The translations under genes were made by a program, and so were the position numbers. Below, piece by piece: positions 46,277 to 55,472 of a stretch of 64,000 nt of DNA. The notes under the pieces are model-generated. The model did no database searches, was not told where the DNA came from, and worked only from the letters and a program-made list of their open reading frames with translations. Position 1 is the stretch's first letter; the number at the start of each line of letters is the position of its first letter. This DNA is from Candidatus Kapaibacterium sp. (GTDB taxonomy: Bacteria; Bacteroidota; Ignavibacteria; Kapaibacteriales; WFXC01), in NCBI GenBank assembly GCA_015490805.1, contig WFXC01000021.1, positions 1-64,000 of the forward strand. The letters are read 5' to 3'.

Positions 46277-47365
46277 TCAGGCGCTGAGACGATGGATCGT
46301 TTCTACAAATTGCGCAATAGCACGCTGCGGCTGCGGATCCCGGAAAAGATCGCCACCGATCATAAAGACCGTGTCTCGCCCGTACTGTTCGAAAGCAGTT
46401 GCCAGCATTGTTCTTTGCAGTCCACCGGCTGGCGCCGGGAACGCCGGCGGGAAGTGGAAAAGCGGCTGGCGGAGGAAATGCGCCAATTGTTCTAAGTGCT
46501 GTGGATCCCATCGAAATCGTCCACCGCTGTAAGGAAAGATCGAAATATCCGCACCCAGCAAACGAAACATTTTACCCAGGAGGCTCGCTGGTGACCATCG
46601 CACTGCGCCGCTCAACGCTGGGTGCGCCATCAGGACCATTGCGATCTGCTGACGCAACTCTGCGAAGGTGGGTAAGCCAATGATGGCAGGAATTACCAGC
46701 GCTCCAGCGATGCCCAGGCGGGTGCAGAACTCTACCTGTCGGTAAAGCAGCGCCGGGGATGCATTCAGCGTAGGACAATACAGCACGGGACGACCCGTTC
46801 GGCTCCGGTATTCTTCCACGTATGCCTGACAGCGTTGCACCCGTTCTGCAAAGGGAGCGAACGCAAAGTCGTTCAAGCCGTGATCTTCTTTGACAATGTC
46901 AATGCCATTTTCCACAAACAGCGCCAGCCGCTGGAGCAACTCATCCGTGGTTAACCCCATCGGCTTCAGCACTGCGCAGGTCAGCGCCCGCCCGGAAATG
47001 CCCAGCAACTGCCGGATTCCCGGAATGCCAAGTCGCGGTCCGGGAAACAGCGATGCCAGGGATTGGGTGATGGTGAAATCTGCTAAGGTAACATCCGGCA
47101 GGAGTGAGGCGTTGCCAAAGAGGACGGTGATAAACTGCGCTATGGACGGAGCAACAATCGCATCGTCGTAGCGAATGCGAATAGCAAATCGGCGGTGTTC
47201 CAGTGGGGTGATTTCTTCAACCGTTCCGATAATCTGCCGGTGGATGAACGCAGAATCCACCGCCTCCGGTGGAAATTCAATCGTTTGCTCCACCGCCAGT
47301 GCCCGCGCCCGCGCTTCAATCTGATCCGCATCATCGGTGATGTGATACGTTGCGAACAGGGGCAT
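46277..47365 (-). CDS. RuBisCO-like protein (form IV)
   Basis: A 362-residue member of the RuBisCO large-subunit superfamily. The N-terminal domain and barrel are recognisable by LTCAVLKPMGLT (the KPxxG lysine), NGIDIVKEDHGLND at the carbamate-lysine site and MIGGDLFRD at the phosphate site. The Lys-Asp-Asp-Glu quartet of true carboxylases reads Lys-Glu-Asp-His, and the loop-6 region reads FPYSGGRFRW, so carboxylation is unlikely. Relatives are isomerases or enolases of thiosugar phosphates. The ATG at 47365 is chosen over the open extension. It lies 11 nt after a DeoA-type phosphorylase and before a cupin. Confidence 0.9.
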   Translation of the reverse strand: MPLFATYHITDDADQIEARARALAVEQTIEFPPEAVDSAFIHRQIIGTVEEITPLEHRRFAIRIRYDDAIVAPSIAQFITVLFGNASLLPDVTLADFTITQSLASLFPGPRLGIPGIRQLLGISGRALTCAVLKPMGLTTDELLQRLALFVENGIDIVKEDHGLNDFAFAPFAERVQRCQAYVEEYRSRTGRPVLYCPTLNASPALLYRQVEFCTRLGIAGALVIPAIIGLPTFAELRQQIAMVLMAHPALSGAVRWSPASLLGKMFRLLGADISIFPYSGGRFRWDPQHLEQLAHFLRQPLFHFPPAFPAPAGGLQRTMLATAFEQYGRDTVFMIGGDLFRDPQPQRAIAQFVETIHRLSA

Positions 47366-47376
47366 TACTTTGCCGC

Positions 47377-48666
47377 CTACTGGAGCACTTTTAACACAAT
47401 GGGCCGTTGCTGTGGTGCTTCGGCAATCTGGATGGCGTCGCGCAACTGCTGCCGCGCTGCCTCCGCCCGCTGACGATCGCTGGCAACGATCCACGCGATA
47501 GGTTCACCCGTTTCCACCGTTGCCCCTTCTTTTTTGAGAAACACAAACCCTGCGGCGGGATCGACGGTGTCATCGGGGTAAGTGCGTCCAATGCCCAGCG
47601 TGATCCCGGCTTCCCCTACCTTGCGGGCGTGGATCTCGGTGATGACCCCTGATTGCCACGCTTCCAGCGGTATCCGTTCAGCCGCTGCATATCGCTGTCG
47701 ACTCGCTTCCAGATCGCCACCCTGAGCACGGACGATCTGGTGGAACACTTCCAGCGCTTCGCCACTTTGCCAGACACGCCGCACTCGCTGCTGCGCCGCT
47801 TCCAGTGAGGATTCCAGTCCCGCCAGCTCGACCATCGTGGCGGTTAAAAAGAGGGTCAGTTCGAACAGATCATCAGGACACTTGCCTTCCAGACACTGGA
47901 GCGCTTCTTCCACCTCTACCCAGTTCCCGACGGCATTACCCAGCGGTTGGTCCATAGCGGAGAACACCACCCGCATTGGCAGCGGTACCCGGTGAGCCAC
48001 CGCCAGCATCTGGTCAGCTAATTGCTGTGCTGCTTCCATCGTGGGCATAAAAGCCCCTTTACCGACTTTCAGGTCGAGCACCAATCCGTCCAGATCTTCA
48101 ATGATTTTTTTGCTCAAAATCGATGCGGTGATCAAACCAATCGATTCTACGGTTGCCGTGACATCCCGAATGTGATAGAGTGTTCGATCGACTGGAGCAA
48201 TATTGGGTGTTTGCCTGGCGAAAAAGCCACCGTTTTGCCGCAGCAACGATCGATATTCTTCGGGGGAAAAAGCCAGTTGCATACCCACAATGGACTCCAG
48301 CTTATCGACCGTTCCGCCGGTATGTCCCAGCCCGCGTCCGGAGATCATCGGGACGGCGCAGCCAGCGGCGACTGCCAGCGGGAGCAGGATCAGGGAAACG
48401 GTGTCCCCAACGCCGCCGGTTGAATGCTTATCGATCACCGGGCGGTCGTGATCCAGTTGGAGCTGCATCCCTGAGCGCGCCATTGCTAAGGTCAGCGTTG
48501 CCGTTTCTTCCCCGTTCAGCTCCTGCAGATACGCTGCCATTAACCACGCCCCGATCTGTGCTTCGCTGATACGCCCTTCGGCAACGCTCTGCACGAACCA
48601 TTCAATTTCTGCCGCACTCAGCGTTTCCCCGTCACGCTTTTTGCGTAAAATCTCCACGATGTTCAT
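47377..48666 (-). CDS. deoA: Thymidine/pyrimidine-nucleoside phosphorylase (DeoA/Pdp family)
   Basis: Cleaves nucleosides with phosphate to give (deoxy)ribose-1-phosphate and a base. The 429-residue protein shows the family motif DKHSTGGVGDTVSL near residue 79, MISGRGLGHTGGTVDKLES, LKVGKGAFMPT and the C-terminal swivelling beta domain (GITLGIGRTYPDDTVDPAAGFVF). The archaeal AMP phosphorylases are longer homologues, so substrate is not fixed. It lies 3 nt after the SLC13 gene and 11 nt before the RuBisCO-like gene. Confidence 0.92.
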   Translation of the reverse strand: MNIVEILRKKRDGETLSAAEIEWFVQSVAEGRISEAQIGAWLMAAYLQELNGEETATLTLAMARSGMQLQLDHDRPVIDKHSTGGVGDTVSLILLPLAVAAGCAVPMISGRGLGHTGGTVDKLESIVGMQLAFSPEEYRSLLRQNGGFFARQTPNIAPVDRTLYHIRDVTATVESIGLITASILSKKIIEDLDGLVLDLKVGKGAFMPTMEAAQQLADQMLAVAHRVPLPMRVVFSAMDQPLGNAVGNWVEVEEALQCLEGKCPDDLFELTLFLTATMVELAGLESSLEAAQQRVRRVWQSGEALEVFHQIVRAQGGDLEASRQRYAAAERIPLEAWQSGVITEIHARKVGEAGITLGIGRTYPDDTVDPAAGFVFLKKEGATVETGEPIAWIVASDRQRAEAARQQLRDAIQIAEAPQQRPIVLKVLQ

Positions 48667-48669
48667 TGC

Positions 48670-50232
48670 TTACGATCCTGCCAGATCCCACAAAATCATT
48701 ACGATGGAAACAATGACCCAGGCTAACAGGTTCATTCGGAAGCCCATACGAATCATTGTGGGCAGAGGAATTTTGCCCGTTCCGAAGATCAGCGCATTTG
48801 GCGGCGTTGCTACCGGCATCATAAACGCCAGGGATGCACCGATCGCAACCGCAATGACCACCAGTTGCGCATTGGCGCCGACATCCAGGCACAGGGCAAT
48901 GATAATCGGAACCATCAGGGACGTAACCGCCGTGTTGGAAGTGATTTCCGTCAGGAAATTCAGCAGGAGTACCAACGAAACGATCAGCACTGGCGTGGAG
49001 AGCGTTCCGAGCGTTTGCAGAAAGAGATCCACGATGATGTGTCCGCCGCCGGAGGCAATGAGCAATTTCGACAGCGCCAGGCCACCTCCGAAGAGCAGCA
49101 GCGTTCCCCAGTCCACGCTGCGGACGGCAACGTGCCAGTCCAGCACGAAACGTCGATATTCCAGTTGGATCGGGATCAGGCAAGCGGCGACACCACCGAT
49201 GATCCCGATAAGCCACGTGGAAAGCGGCTGGACGGCAGCAGAGATCACCGGTATTTCCATTCGGCGGAGGATCGGAACAACAATCCAGCCAAGGACAGTT
49301 ACCGAAAAAATTGCCACCGCCCACCTCTGCTCTCTGGTAAACCGCACTTTCGCTTCTTGCAAGAGTTGAATTGCCGCCGTGTCCAGCGGTTGGTCCGGGA
49401 GCAGGCGGGCTAAAAACCACCATCCTGCGGGGAGAAGCAAAAGGGTCACCGGCAATCCGTACTGCATCCACTCCAGAAAGCTCATCGTTGCGATATGATG
49501 TTGCCGCATCAATGCCACTGCAATGCCGTTGGGTGGAGTGCCAACGATCGTTGCAATGCCGCCGATGGAAGAAGCCCAGGCGACGCCGAGGAGAAAAGCC
49601 AGCGCAATGTTCCGATGTCGGCTTTGATTTTCCAGTGGCGCAATAATTGCCAGCACCAGGGGGAGCAGCATTGCGGTAACGGCAGTATTACTGAGCCACA
49701 TCGATAGTCCAGCAGCCGTCAGCATCAATCCCAGCAGCAGCGAGCGGTAGGAGCGAGCAAACAGGGGCTGTTGCAGCATCCAGCGCGCAACTGCCCGATC
49801 AATTTTCCGGTACTGCAACATTGCTGCCAGCAGAAAGCTGCCCAGAAAGAGGAAAATGATGGGGTCGGCGTACACGCCAAGCAGTGCTTTGCTCCCTAAG
49901 GGATGCACGCGCGTGTCAGCAATCTCCGATAGGTGGAGTAACGGTGCAAATACCGCTGGTAGCAATGCTGTGACCGGAAGTGGTATCGCTTCCGTTACCC
50001 ACCAGATCACCATCAGCGCCAGCAGGGCAAAGACTTTCTGCACATTAGCAGCTGCCAGCGTCAGTTGCTCAGCAGGAAGTTCCGGATAATGGCGATGGAG
50101 CAGGGCTGCCAAGTGTTCTGACGGTGGAAGGAGCAGAATCAGGATAAACACAAGAATTCCAATCCAGAACGCTACTGAGCGGATTGGAAATTGCCGTTTG
50201 CTGTGTCCATTTTCCGAGGTTTTTTCGTTCAT
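48670..50232 (-). CDS. SLC13/DASS-family anion transporter
   Basis: A 520-residue polytopic protein from the ATG at 50232. The duplicated substrate signatures are visible, LSNTAVTAMLLPLVLA and EITSNTAVTSLMVP, each followed by a helix with GTPPN or ATPPN, as in sodium-coupled dicarboxylate, citrate or sulfate carriers. The ion and substrate cannot be resolved. It heads the deoA/RuBisCO-like/cupin string and is preceded by the EnvC-like gene after 14 nt. Confidence 0.9.
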   Translation of the reverse strand: MNEKTSENGHSKRQFPIRSVAFWIGILVFILILLLPPSEHLAALLHRHYPELPAEQLTLAAANVQKVFALLALMVIWWVTEAIPLPVTALLPAVFAPLLHLSEIADTRVHPLGSKALLGVYADPIIFLFLGSFLLAAMLQYRKIDRAVARWMLQQPLFARSYRSLLLGLMLTAAGLSMWLSNTAVTAMLLPLVLAIIAPLENQSRHRNIALAFLLGVAWASSIGGIATIVGTPPNGIAVALMRQHHIATMSFLEWMQYGLPVTLLLLPAGWWFLARLLPDQPLDTAAIQLLQEAKVRFTREQRWAVAIFSVTVLGWIVVPILRRMEIPVISAAVQPLSTWLIGIIGGVAACLIPIQLEYRRFVLDWHVAVRSVDWGTLLLFGGGLALSKLLIASGGGHIIVDLFLQTLGTLSTPVLIVSLVLLLNFLTEITSNTAVTSLMVPIIIALCLDVGANAQLVVIAVAIGASLAFMMPVATPPNALIFGTGKIPLPTMIRMGFRMNLLAWVIVSIVMILWDLAGS

Positions 50233-50246
50233 CTGCCTACTCTTAC

Positions 50247-51443
50247 TTATCGAAGTAACTTCCGGGGATCCAGACTTTGCGTTCCGTTCCACACTTCAAA
50301 GTGCAGATATTCTCCATCCACCGAGCTGCCACTTTCTCCAATCTCTTCGCCCTGGCGCACGACCTGTCCTTCGACCACGTAAGCCTTCGACAGGTTTGCG
50401 TACACCGTCCGAATTCCGCTCCCGTGATCGATAATCACCACGGTGCCGTAGCCGGGCAGCCAGTGAACCAGGGAGACAACGCCACCGGCGGCAGCGTAAA
50501 CCGGAGAGCCGCGGGGCATCCCAATGCCAATGCCGATGTTGTCCACAATGACGCCAGTCTGTGGATTGCGATAGCTACCGTACGGCTGGACGATTCGCCG
50601 ACTTTTGGTGGGCCACCGAAGAGATCGGAGAATGGCGTTGGATTGTTGCGTATTTCGGTTTCGTCCACTGTAAACCTCCCGTTGTTCCTGTTCCAACTTC
50701 GCAATGATGGTTTGCAACATTCGAGCGCTCCGCTTTCGCTGCTCCAATTGCCGGGCAATCTGTGACCGGTTCCGGCGCACCTGCTGGAGTAATTGCTGCG
50801 TCACTTTCTGCATTTGTTGATAGCGTTGCTGCTGTTGCTGGTATTCTGCCAGCAGCTTCGACCATCGCTGCCACTGCTGTTCCAACTGGAGAGCGACACA
50901 ATCCAGTGAATCCTGCATTTGCAGAATTCGTTTTGCCTGCTGATTTGCCAGGGCTAATAACTGCTGAGAGTATTTCCGTACCCGTGCCTCTGCCTGTAAG
51001 TGTTCCGGAAGCACTAAGAATTCCTCTGCCGACAGCGGGCGATCTCGATAGAGCCGCTGGATCACGGTCCGAAAAGCTGTGCGCAATTGCTCCAGTTTCC
51101 GTTGCAGTGTGTCATATCGCATATGCGTTGCTGCAATCGCCCACTGTAACTGCTCCATTTCCTGCTGCAACAGCTCGATGTATTGCCCCACATAGTGCAA
51201 CTGTTTCTGATACAGTCCCAGTTGCGTTGTCAGATGTTGTTCTTTCTGGTGCAATGTCTGGAGTTTTCGCTGAAGTCGCTGGATGATTTTACGCGTTTTC
51301 CGTAGCTCCTGCTGCCGACGCTTGAGCTCCGGCGTTTGATCCTGTAAGGGCGTTGCACTCGTAGCGATCGCCCAGCAGCAGAGGAATGCTGACAGAGTCC
51401 AGAACCACCACCGCCGCCTTATGGTCCACCGCCTGCTTCGCAT
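50247..51443 (-). CDS. EnvC-like murein hydrolase activator with degenerate LytM domain
   Basis: A 398-residue exported protein: signal peptide (WWFWTLSAFLCCWAIATSA), a long coiled coil at about 35-250 rich in Gln and Leu, and a C-terminal LytM/M23 domain at about 300-398. The zinc-site residues are missing: the HxxxD position reads VDNIGIGIGMPRGSPV and the HxH position reads YLHFEVW. This degeneration is as in EnvC/NlpD-type activators, which switch on amidases rather than cut peptidoglycan. Its start overlaps the murA stop. Confidence 0.87.
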   Translation of the reverse strand: MRSRRWTIRRRWWFWTLSAFLCCWAIATSATPLQDQTPELKRRQQELRKTRKIIQRLQRKLQTLHQKEQHLTTQLGLYQKQLHYVGQYIELLQQEMEQLQWAIAATHMRYDTLQRKLEQLRTAFRTVIQRLYRDRPLSAEEFLVLPEHLQAEARVRKYSQQLLALANQQAKRILQMQDSLDCVALQLEQQWQRWSKLLAEYQQQQQRYQQMQKVTQQLLQQVRRNRSQIARQLEQRKRSARMLQTIIAKLEQEQREVYSGRNRNTQQSNAILRSLRWPTKSRRIVQPYGSYRNPQTGVIVDNIGIGIGMPRGSPVYAAAGGVVSLVHWLPGYGTVVIIDHGSGIRTVYANLSKAYVVEGQVVRQGEEIGESGSSVDGEYLHFEVWNGTQSLDPRKLLR

Positions 51444-52708
51444 CAGAATTCGTCTGTTGCAACTCGCTGAATTCGAGCGCCTAACGCCTGTAATTTTTCC
51501 TCGATCCGCTCATACCCGCGGTCGATGTGGTAGATGCGAAGAATTTCGCTGGTGTTTTCTGCCACCAGCGCAGCTAAGATCAAAGCAGCACTGGCACGCA
51601 GATCGGTCGACATAACTTTCGCACCCATCAGCGGCGTTCCGCCATTGACAATAGCAGTGTTGTCCACGACCTGAATGTCTGCACCCAGCCGAACCAGCTC
51701 CGGTACGTGCTTGAAACGATCGTGGAAAATGGTGTCAGTGATGCGAGAGGTGCCCGGAGCCAGCGTCATAAATGCTGTCCACTGGGCTTGCATATCCGTT
51801 GGAAATCCGGGGTAAGGAGCGGTGGTGATGTCGGTTGGTCTGGGTGCATCTTCCATCGTAATGGTGATGGTGTCCGTTCCTGTTTCCAGTTGGCAACCGG
51901 CTTCCTCTAACTTTGCCAGTACGGCGGTCAGGAGGGAGGGATCGACGTCGACCAACTGCACCGTGCCACGCGTCATAGCAGCAGCAACCAGGAAAGTGCC
52001 TGCTTCAATACGATCGGGAATGGTCGTTACATCTGCTGGATGCAGCTCCGAAACGCCCTCGATTCGCAGTGTCGGCGTTCCAATTCCTTCAATGTGCGCT
52101 CCCATTGCAACTAACATTTCCGCCAGCGACTGAATTTCCGGTTCCACGGCTGCGTTCGTGATCACCGTTGTCCCTTCTGCCAGCACTGCCGCCATCAAAA
52201 GGTTGCCGGTTGCACCGACACTGGGAACGTCCAGATGGATATGTGTTCCTCGCAGCTTCGAGGCTTTTGCCACAACGTATCCCCGTTCCAGTCGAATATC
52301 AGCACCCAGTTTTTCCAGCCCCTTCAGGTGCAAATCCACCGGTCGAGGACCCCAGGCACAGCCACCGGGCAGGGAGACCCGCGCATAGCCGTAGCGGGCG
52401 AGCAGCGGACCCAGAACGTAAAACGACGCCCGCATTTTTTTGACCTGCTCATACGGCGCTTCAAAACTGGTAACGGTTCGGGAGTCGATGATGCAGGTTC
52501 CGTCCGGATGAAGCTGGCAGTCAACGCCCATCTCGCCCAGCAGTTGCGCCATTGTGCGAACATCCCGCAGATTCGGTGTGTTGGTCAACCGATAAGTGCC
52601 CGGTGCTAACAGCGTCGCCGGCATCAGTGCTAAGGATGCATTCTTAGCGCCGGAAATCCGCACCTGCCCCTGCAACCGAGCGCCCCCTTCAACAACAAAT
52701 TTTTCCAT
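51443..52708 (-). CDS. murA: UDP-N-acetylglucosamine 1-carboxyvinyltransferase
   Basis: First committed step of peptidoglycan synthesis, adding enolpyruvate to UDP-GlcNAc; target of fosfomycin. From the ATG at 52708 the protein has 421 residues. It starts KFVVEGGARLQGQVRISGAKN; the catalytic cysteine is Cys117 in PGGCAWGPRPVDLH, so the fosfomycin-sensitive Cys is kept. The frame is open to 52780 but the leader is not conserved. A TACTTTTG promoter box lies 46-53 nt upstream. Confidence 0.97.
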   Translation of the reverse strand: MEKFVVEGGARLQGQVRISGAKNASLALMPATLLAPGTYRLTNTPNLRDVRTMAQLLGEMGVDCQLHPDGTCIIDSRTVTSFEAPYEQVKKMRASFYVLGPLLARYGYARVSLPGGCAWGPRPVDLHLKGLEKLGADIRLERGYVVAKASKLRGTHIHLDVPSVGATGNLLMAAVLAEGTTVITNAAVEPEIQSLAEMLVAMGAHIEGIGTPTLRIEGVSELHPADVTTIPDRIEAGTFLVAAAMTRGTVQLVDVDPSLLTAVLAKLEEAGCQLETGTDTITITMEDAPRPTDITTAPYPGFPTDMQAQWTAFMTLAPGTSRITDTIFHDRFKHVPELVRLGADIQVVDNTAIVNGGTPLMGAKVMSTDLRASAALILAALVAENTSEILRIYHIDRGYERIEEKLQALGARIQRVATDEF

Positions 52709-52753
52709 TGTCCACGCCTGCTCCTTCCAACTTCCGTTCCCATAGCTGTGTTG

Positions 52754-52761
52754 CAAAAGTA
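52754..52761 (-). promoter_or_regulatory. Promoter -7 box of the murA operon
   Basis: TACTTTTG on the minus strand matches TAnnTTTG. Transcription would start near 52747, about 39 nt before the murA ATG. No TTG is found 20 nt upstream. The 247-nt gap to the next gene holds nothing else recognisable. Confidence 0.55.
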
Positions 52762-52955
52762 CGAAAAAAGCAGCGGACACACGTTCGTTCCAGCCGTTGA
52801 TTGTTCTCCGTTTCCGCTATCATATGCTGGAGCAAGCATCCTTGGCGTGCAGCTTACGGAGTACATCGCAAAGAACCCGGAAACACAGCTTGTCGAGGGA
52901 TCTTCAACGCTATGCTGAGGAGCACAGGAAACTCAGCACAGTTCTGGAATACGGA

Positions 52956-54455
52956 TCACCACAGCTTCGGAATGTGGAAATCCACCACTGCCGCTGTTGC
53001 TGACAATACGGGTGTTGTGCGAAGTACCAGTGCCAGCACATCCGCAGTGCCGAGGCGCAGGTTGAGCAATCCATTGAGCAGCTCTATGTGTGCAAACAGC
53101 GACAGCACGGGGCGTGGCAGGGCGCCGCCCAGACTGAGCGCAGGATACAGGGAGATCCAGGTGTCCAGCGGTATTACGGTGCCTGCGGATAAGAACGGTT
53201 GCGGCAGATTCCCCACTGCTTTGTTCAGTGGCACACCAAGGGTGACGGAAGCTGAAGGGAAGCCGAAGCGGTGCACTGCCGGTGGCAGGGCAAAGGTGGC
53301 ACCAATGTACAGGCGCGTGGGCAGCCAGGAGCGCAGCCGCCACAGCCCGTGCCATTTGAAAAAATTGCCCTTCCCCGTGATTTTGGGAATTTCTTCCAGC
53401 AGGTTGAGTGTGCGGAAACCCGATGAACCTAAGCCATTGAGGACAGTGTCTTCTGCTGTGAATAAGTTGCCTTCCCAGTTGAGAAACCCAATGTCCAGAA
53501 CGGTAATACCGAGTGCCAGACGGGGAAACTGGAATTGAATACCAGCATCGGCACCGAGTCCCCAGCCGATAGGGACCAGGGTATTGGTGTCCAGAAGTGA
53601 GGGTGAAACTGCTTTGCCATAGTCAATGCCAAAAGCAGGATTGATTGCCGAAAACGCCCGAAGCTGCTGCTGAGTAACCCTGCCTTCCAGATACGCATAC
53701 CCCTGCACATACTTCAGATTCATTCCCCAGCTCAGGCGGAAAGCCGGATCGTCCAGAACGATGGTTCCCCAGCCAGCGGAGTATTCCCGAAACCACACAA
53801 AGTCCAGAATGGTGCCGGCGAACAATTCTGAGAAGCGGTGGGGACGGGTTGAAAAGCCCACGGTATCTCCATCGATAACGGCGATGGAGTCGAAGTATGG
53901 ATGAAAGCGACCGTAGAAACTGAGTTCCGAGATGAAGCGATTAAAGCGGAGGTATGCGCTGATCCGCTCCCGCACCGCCACACCAACCGCGGTATGAGGA
54001 GCCAGGCGCAGCCATCCGGCGCCATAGACCATCTGGGTGGAGAGTGCCAGACCATTGTTCACAAACGCCTGCACCAGTCGCTGCTTTTCTGCTGTTGTCA
54101 GCGGCGTCGAAATTTTTGCCACCAGCATATTCAACAGCTCCGAACGGTCGAGTGCAGAGGAAAAAACGGCAGCGGAGGGTTGCAGCAATGACAGTTCCAG
54201 AAACGGAACAATTTCTGTTTCCGCCGGCAGCAGCGGTGAAGGGATGCGGAGGGTATCCACTGGTGGCTGCAACGCCAGGTTACCCGGATTGCTCCACAGG
54301 CTGTAAATACCGCGGCTCTGCGTAACGGCGCTGGCTGGCTGAAAACTGGCAAAAACATCCTGCGCTTCTGGCTGCGCCCGAAGCAACAGCGGCAATCCGA
54401 AAATGAGTAAACCAAGAAACCAGCGTTGCTGCCGTGTACCGTCTGCTCTATCCAT
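52956..54455 (-). CDS. Outer-membrane beta-barrel protein of unknown function
   Basis: A 499-residue protein with a signal peptide (FLGLLIFGLPLLLRAQ). The rest alternates amphipathic strands and polar turns with many aromatic residues and ends DFHIPKLW. The start of the mature part (FASFQPASAVTQSRGIYSLWSNPGNLAL, quoted here only as a region near 36-62) resembles the N-terminal signature of the FadL/PorV-like outer-membrane family in Bacteroidota. It follows another barrel gene after 75 nt. Role unknown. Confidence 0.75.
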   Translation of the reverse strand: MDRADGTRQQRWFLGLLIFGLPLLLRAQPEAQDVFASFQPASAVTQSRGIYSLWSNPGNLALQPPVDTLRIPSPLLPAETEIVPFLELSLLQPSAAVFSSALDRSELLNMLVAKISTPLTTAEKQRLVQAFVNNGLALSTQMVYGAGWLRLAPHTAVGVAVRERISAYLRFNRFISELSFYGRFHPYFDSIAVIDGDTVGFSTRPHRFSELFAGTILDFVWFREYSAGWGTIVLDDPAFRLSWGMNLKYVQGYAYLEGRVTQQQLRAFSAINPAFGIDYGKAVSPSLLDTNTLVPIGWGLGADAGIQFQFPRLALGITVLDIGFLNWEGNLFTAEDTVLNGLGSSGFRTLNLLEEIPKITGKGNFFKWHGLWRLRSWLPTRLYIGATFALPPAVHRFGFPSASVTLGVPLNKAVGNLPQPFLSAGTVIPLDTWISLYPALSLGGALPRPVLSLFAHIELLNGLLNLRLGTADVLALVLRTTPVLSATAAVVDFHIPKLW

Positions 54456-54530
54456 TCCCTTGCTCGTCGCCTTTCCCTGTAACCAACACCGCAGGATTGC
54501 AACCGTTACGCTCTGTACTCCAACGTTGAT

Positions 54531-55457
54531 CTATGGAGACGAAGCGAGGACATCGGGAAGGAACAACCCGATCGCTCCCCAGATGATGTTTCGATTCCAC
54601 ACATTTTTTCCCCACAGAAGCACGCTGAACCCTGCTTCTGCAAAGATCTGTTCGGAAACAAACACGTGGAAGACCATCCCGCCGTCGATCCACTGCTCGC
54701 GCACCGGCTGCTGCGTCGTCGGGAAATCTTCTTGAGGCGTCAGCAGACTTAGGGTGCTACGCGCAAAAAGGTGCAACCGAGTGGAACGAACGATAGGAAG
54801 ACGGTAGCTCGTGGTCAATGCCAGCGCATCATTATACGGTGGTGATCGCCATTGGTAAGCCACGCGGAAATGGAGTCGTCCATTCTGAATATCTGTACTT
54901 CCTTCAGCAGCGAGGTGTACTTCGACTTTCGGCGCTCGGAACAGAATGGGATCATCGGTGAACATCGGCGGGCGGAGCACAATCTGCGGTTGCAACGCAA
55001 ACTGGCTCTGCGCACGTTTCCATAGAAACAGGCGGATGCCACCATACAGGGTCGGAAAACGGACAGTGGTGTAAGCGGAGTCAAAGCGATACCGGAAGCC
55101 GCCTTCGTAAAGTCGGGTGTGCGTTGTGACGTGGCGAAATTGTTCCAGGCGCACGCCGATCGTGATGCTACTCAACTGCCATGGTCGGAGTTCCGCCTCT
55201 ACACCCATCTCCCATTGCTGATACTCCAGTCGCCACCGCTCTTGATACCCCAGTGTATCCGCATTGAGGCGGAGCACCGAGATTAACTGGCCGTCGGCGT
55301 TATAGAAGGCATTGGCAGAAGTGTAGAATCCGCTCAGCCGCAGTCGGAGTGTGCCGATTGCTGGAGGCTCTGCCATAAACAGAAAATTGGAAAATTGTGC
55401 TCTGGCACTCATTACGATGCACAGCACAGCCATTCCGTAGATCCACCATTGCCGCAT
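54531..55457 (-). CDS. Predicted outer-membrane beta-barrel protein
   Basis: A 308-residue exported protein with a signal peptide (WIYGMAVLCIVMSARAQ) followed by regularly alternating strands rich in Arg, Tyr, Phe and Leu, as in outer-membrane barrels. No catalytic motif is seen. It starts 15 nt after the M1 peptidase stop, so the two are probably cotranscribed. Family not recognised. Confidence 0.7.
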   Translation of the reverse strand: MRQWWIYGMAVLCIVMSARAQFSNFLFMAEPPAIGTLRLRLSGFYTSANAFYNADGQLISVLRLNADTLGYQERWRLEYQQWEMGVEAELRPWQLSSITIGVRLEQFRHVTTHTRLYEGGFRYRFDSAYTTVRFPTLYGGIRLFLWKRAQSQFALQPQIVLRPPMFTDDPILFRAPKVEVHLAAEGSTDIQNGRLHFRVAYQWRSPPYNDALALTTSYRLPIVRSTRLHLFARSTLSLLTPQEDFPTTQQPVREQWIDGGMVFHVFVSEQIFAEAGFSVLLWGKNVWNRNIIWGAIGLFLPDVLASSP

Positions 55458-55472
55458 TCCATCGCATCCTTT

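Noticed and set aside
46277-47365. True RuBisCO carboxylase
   Set aside because: The carbamate-site sequence is Lys-Glu-Asp-His and the loop-6 lysine region is not conserved, as in form IV proteins.
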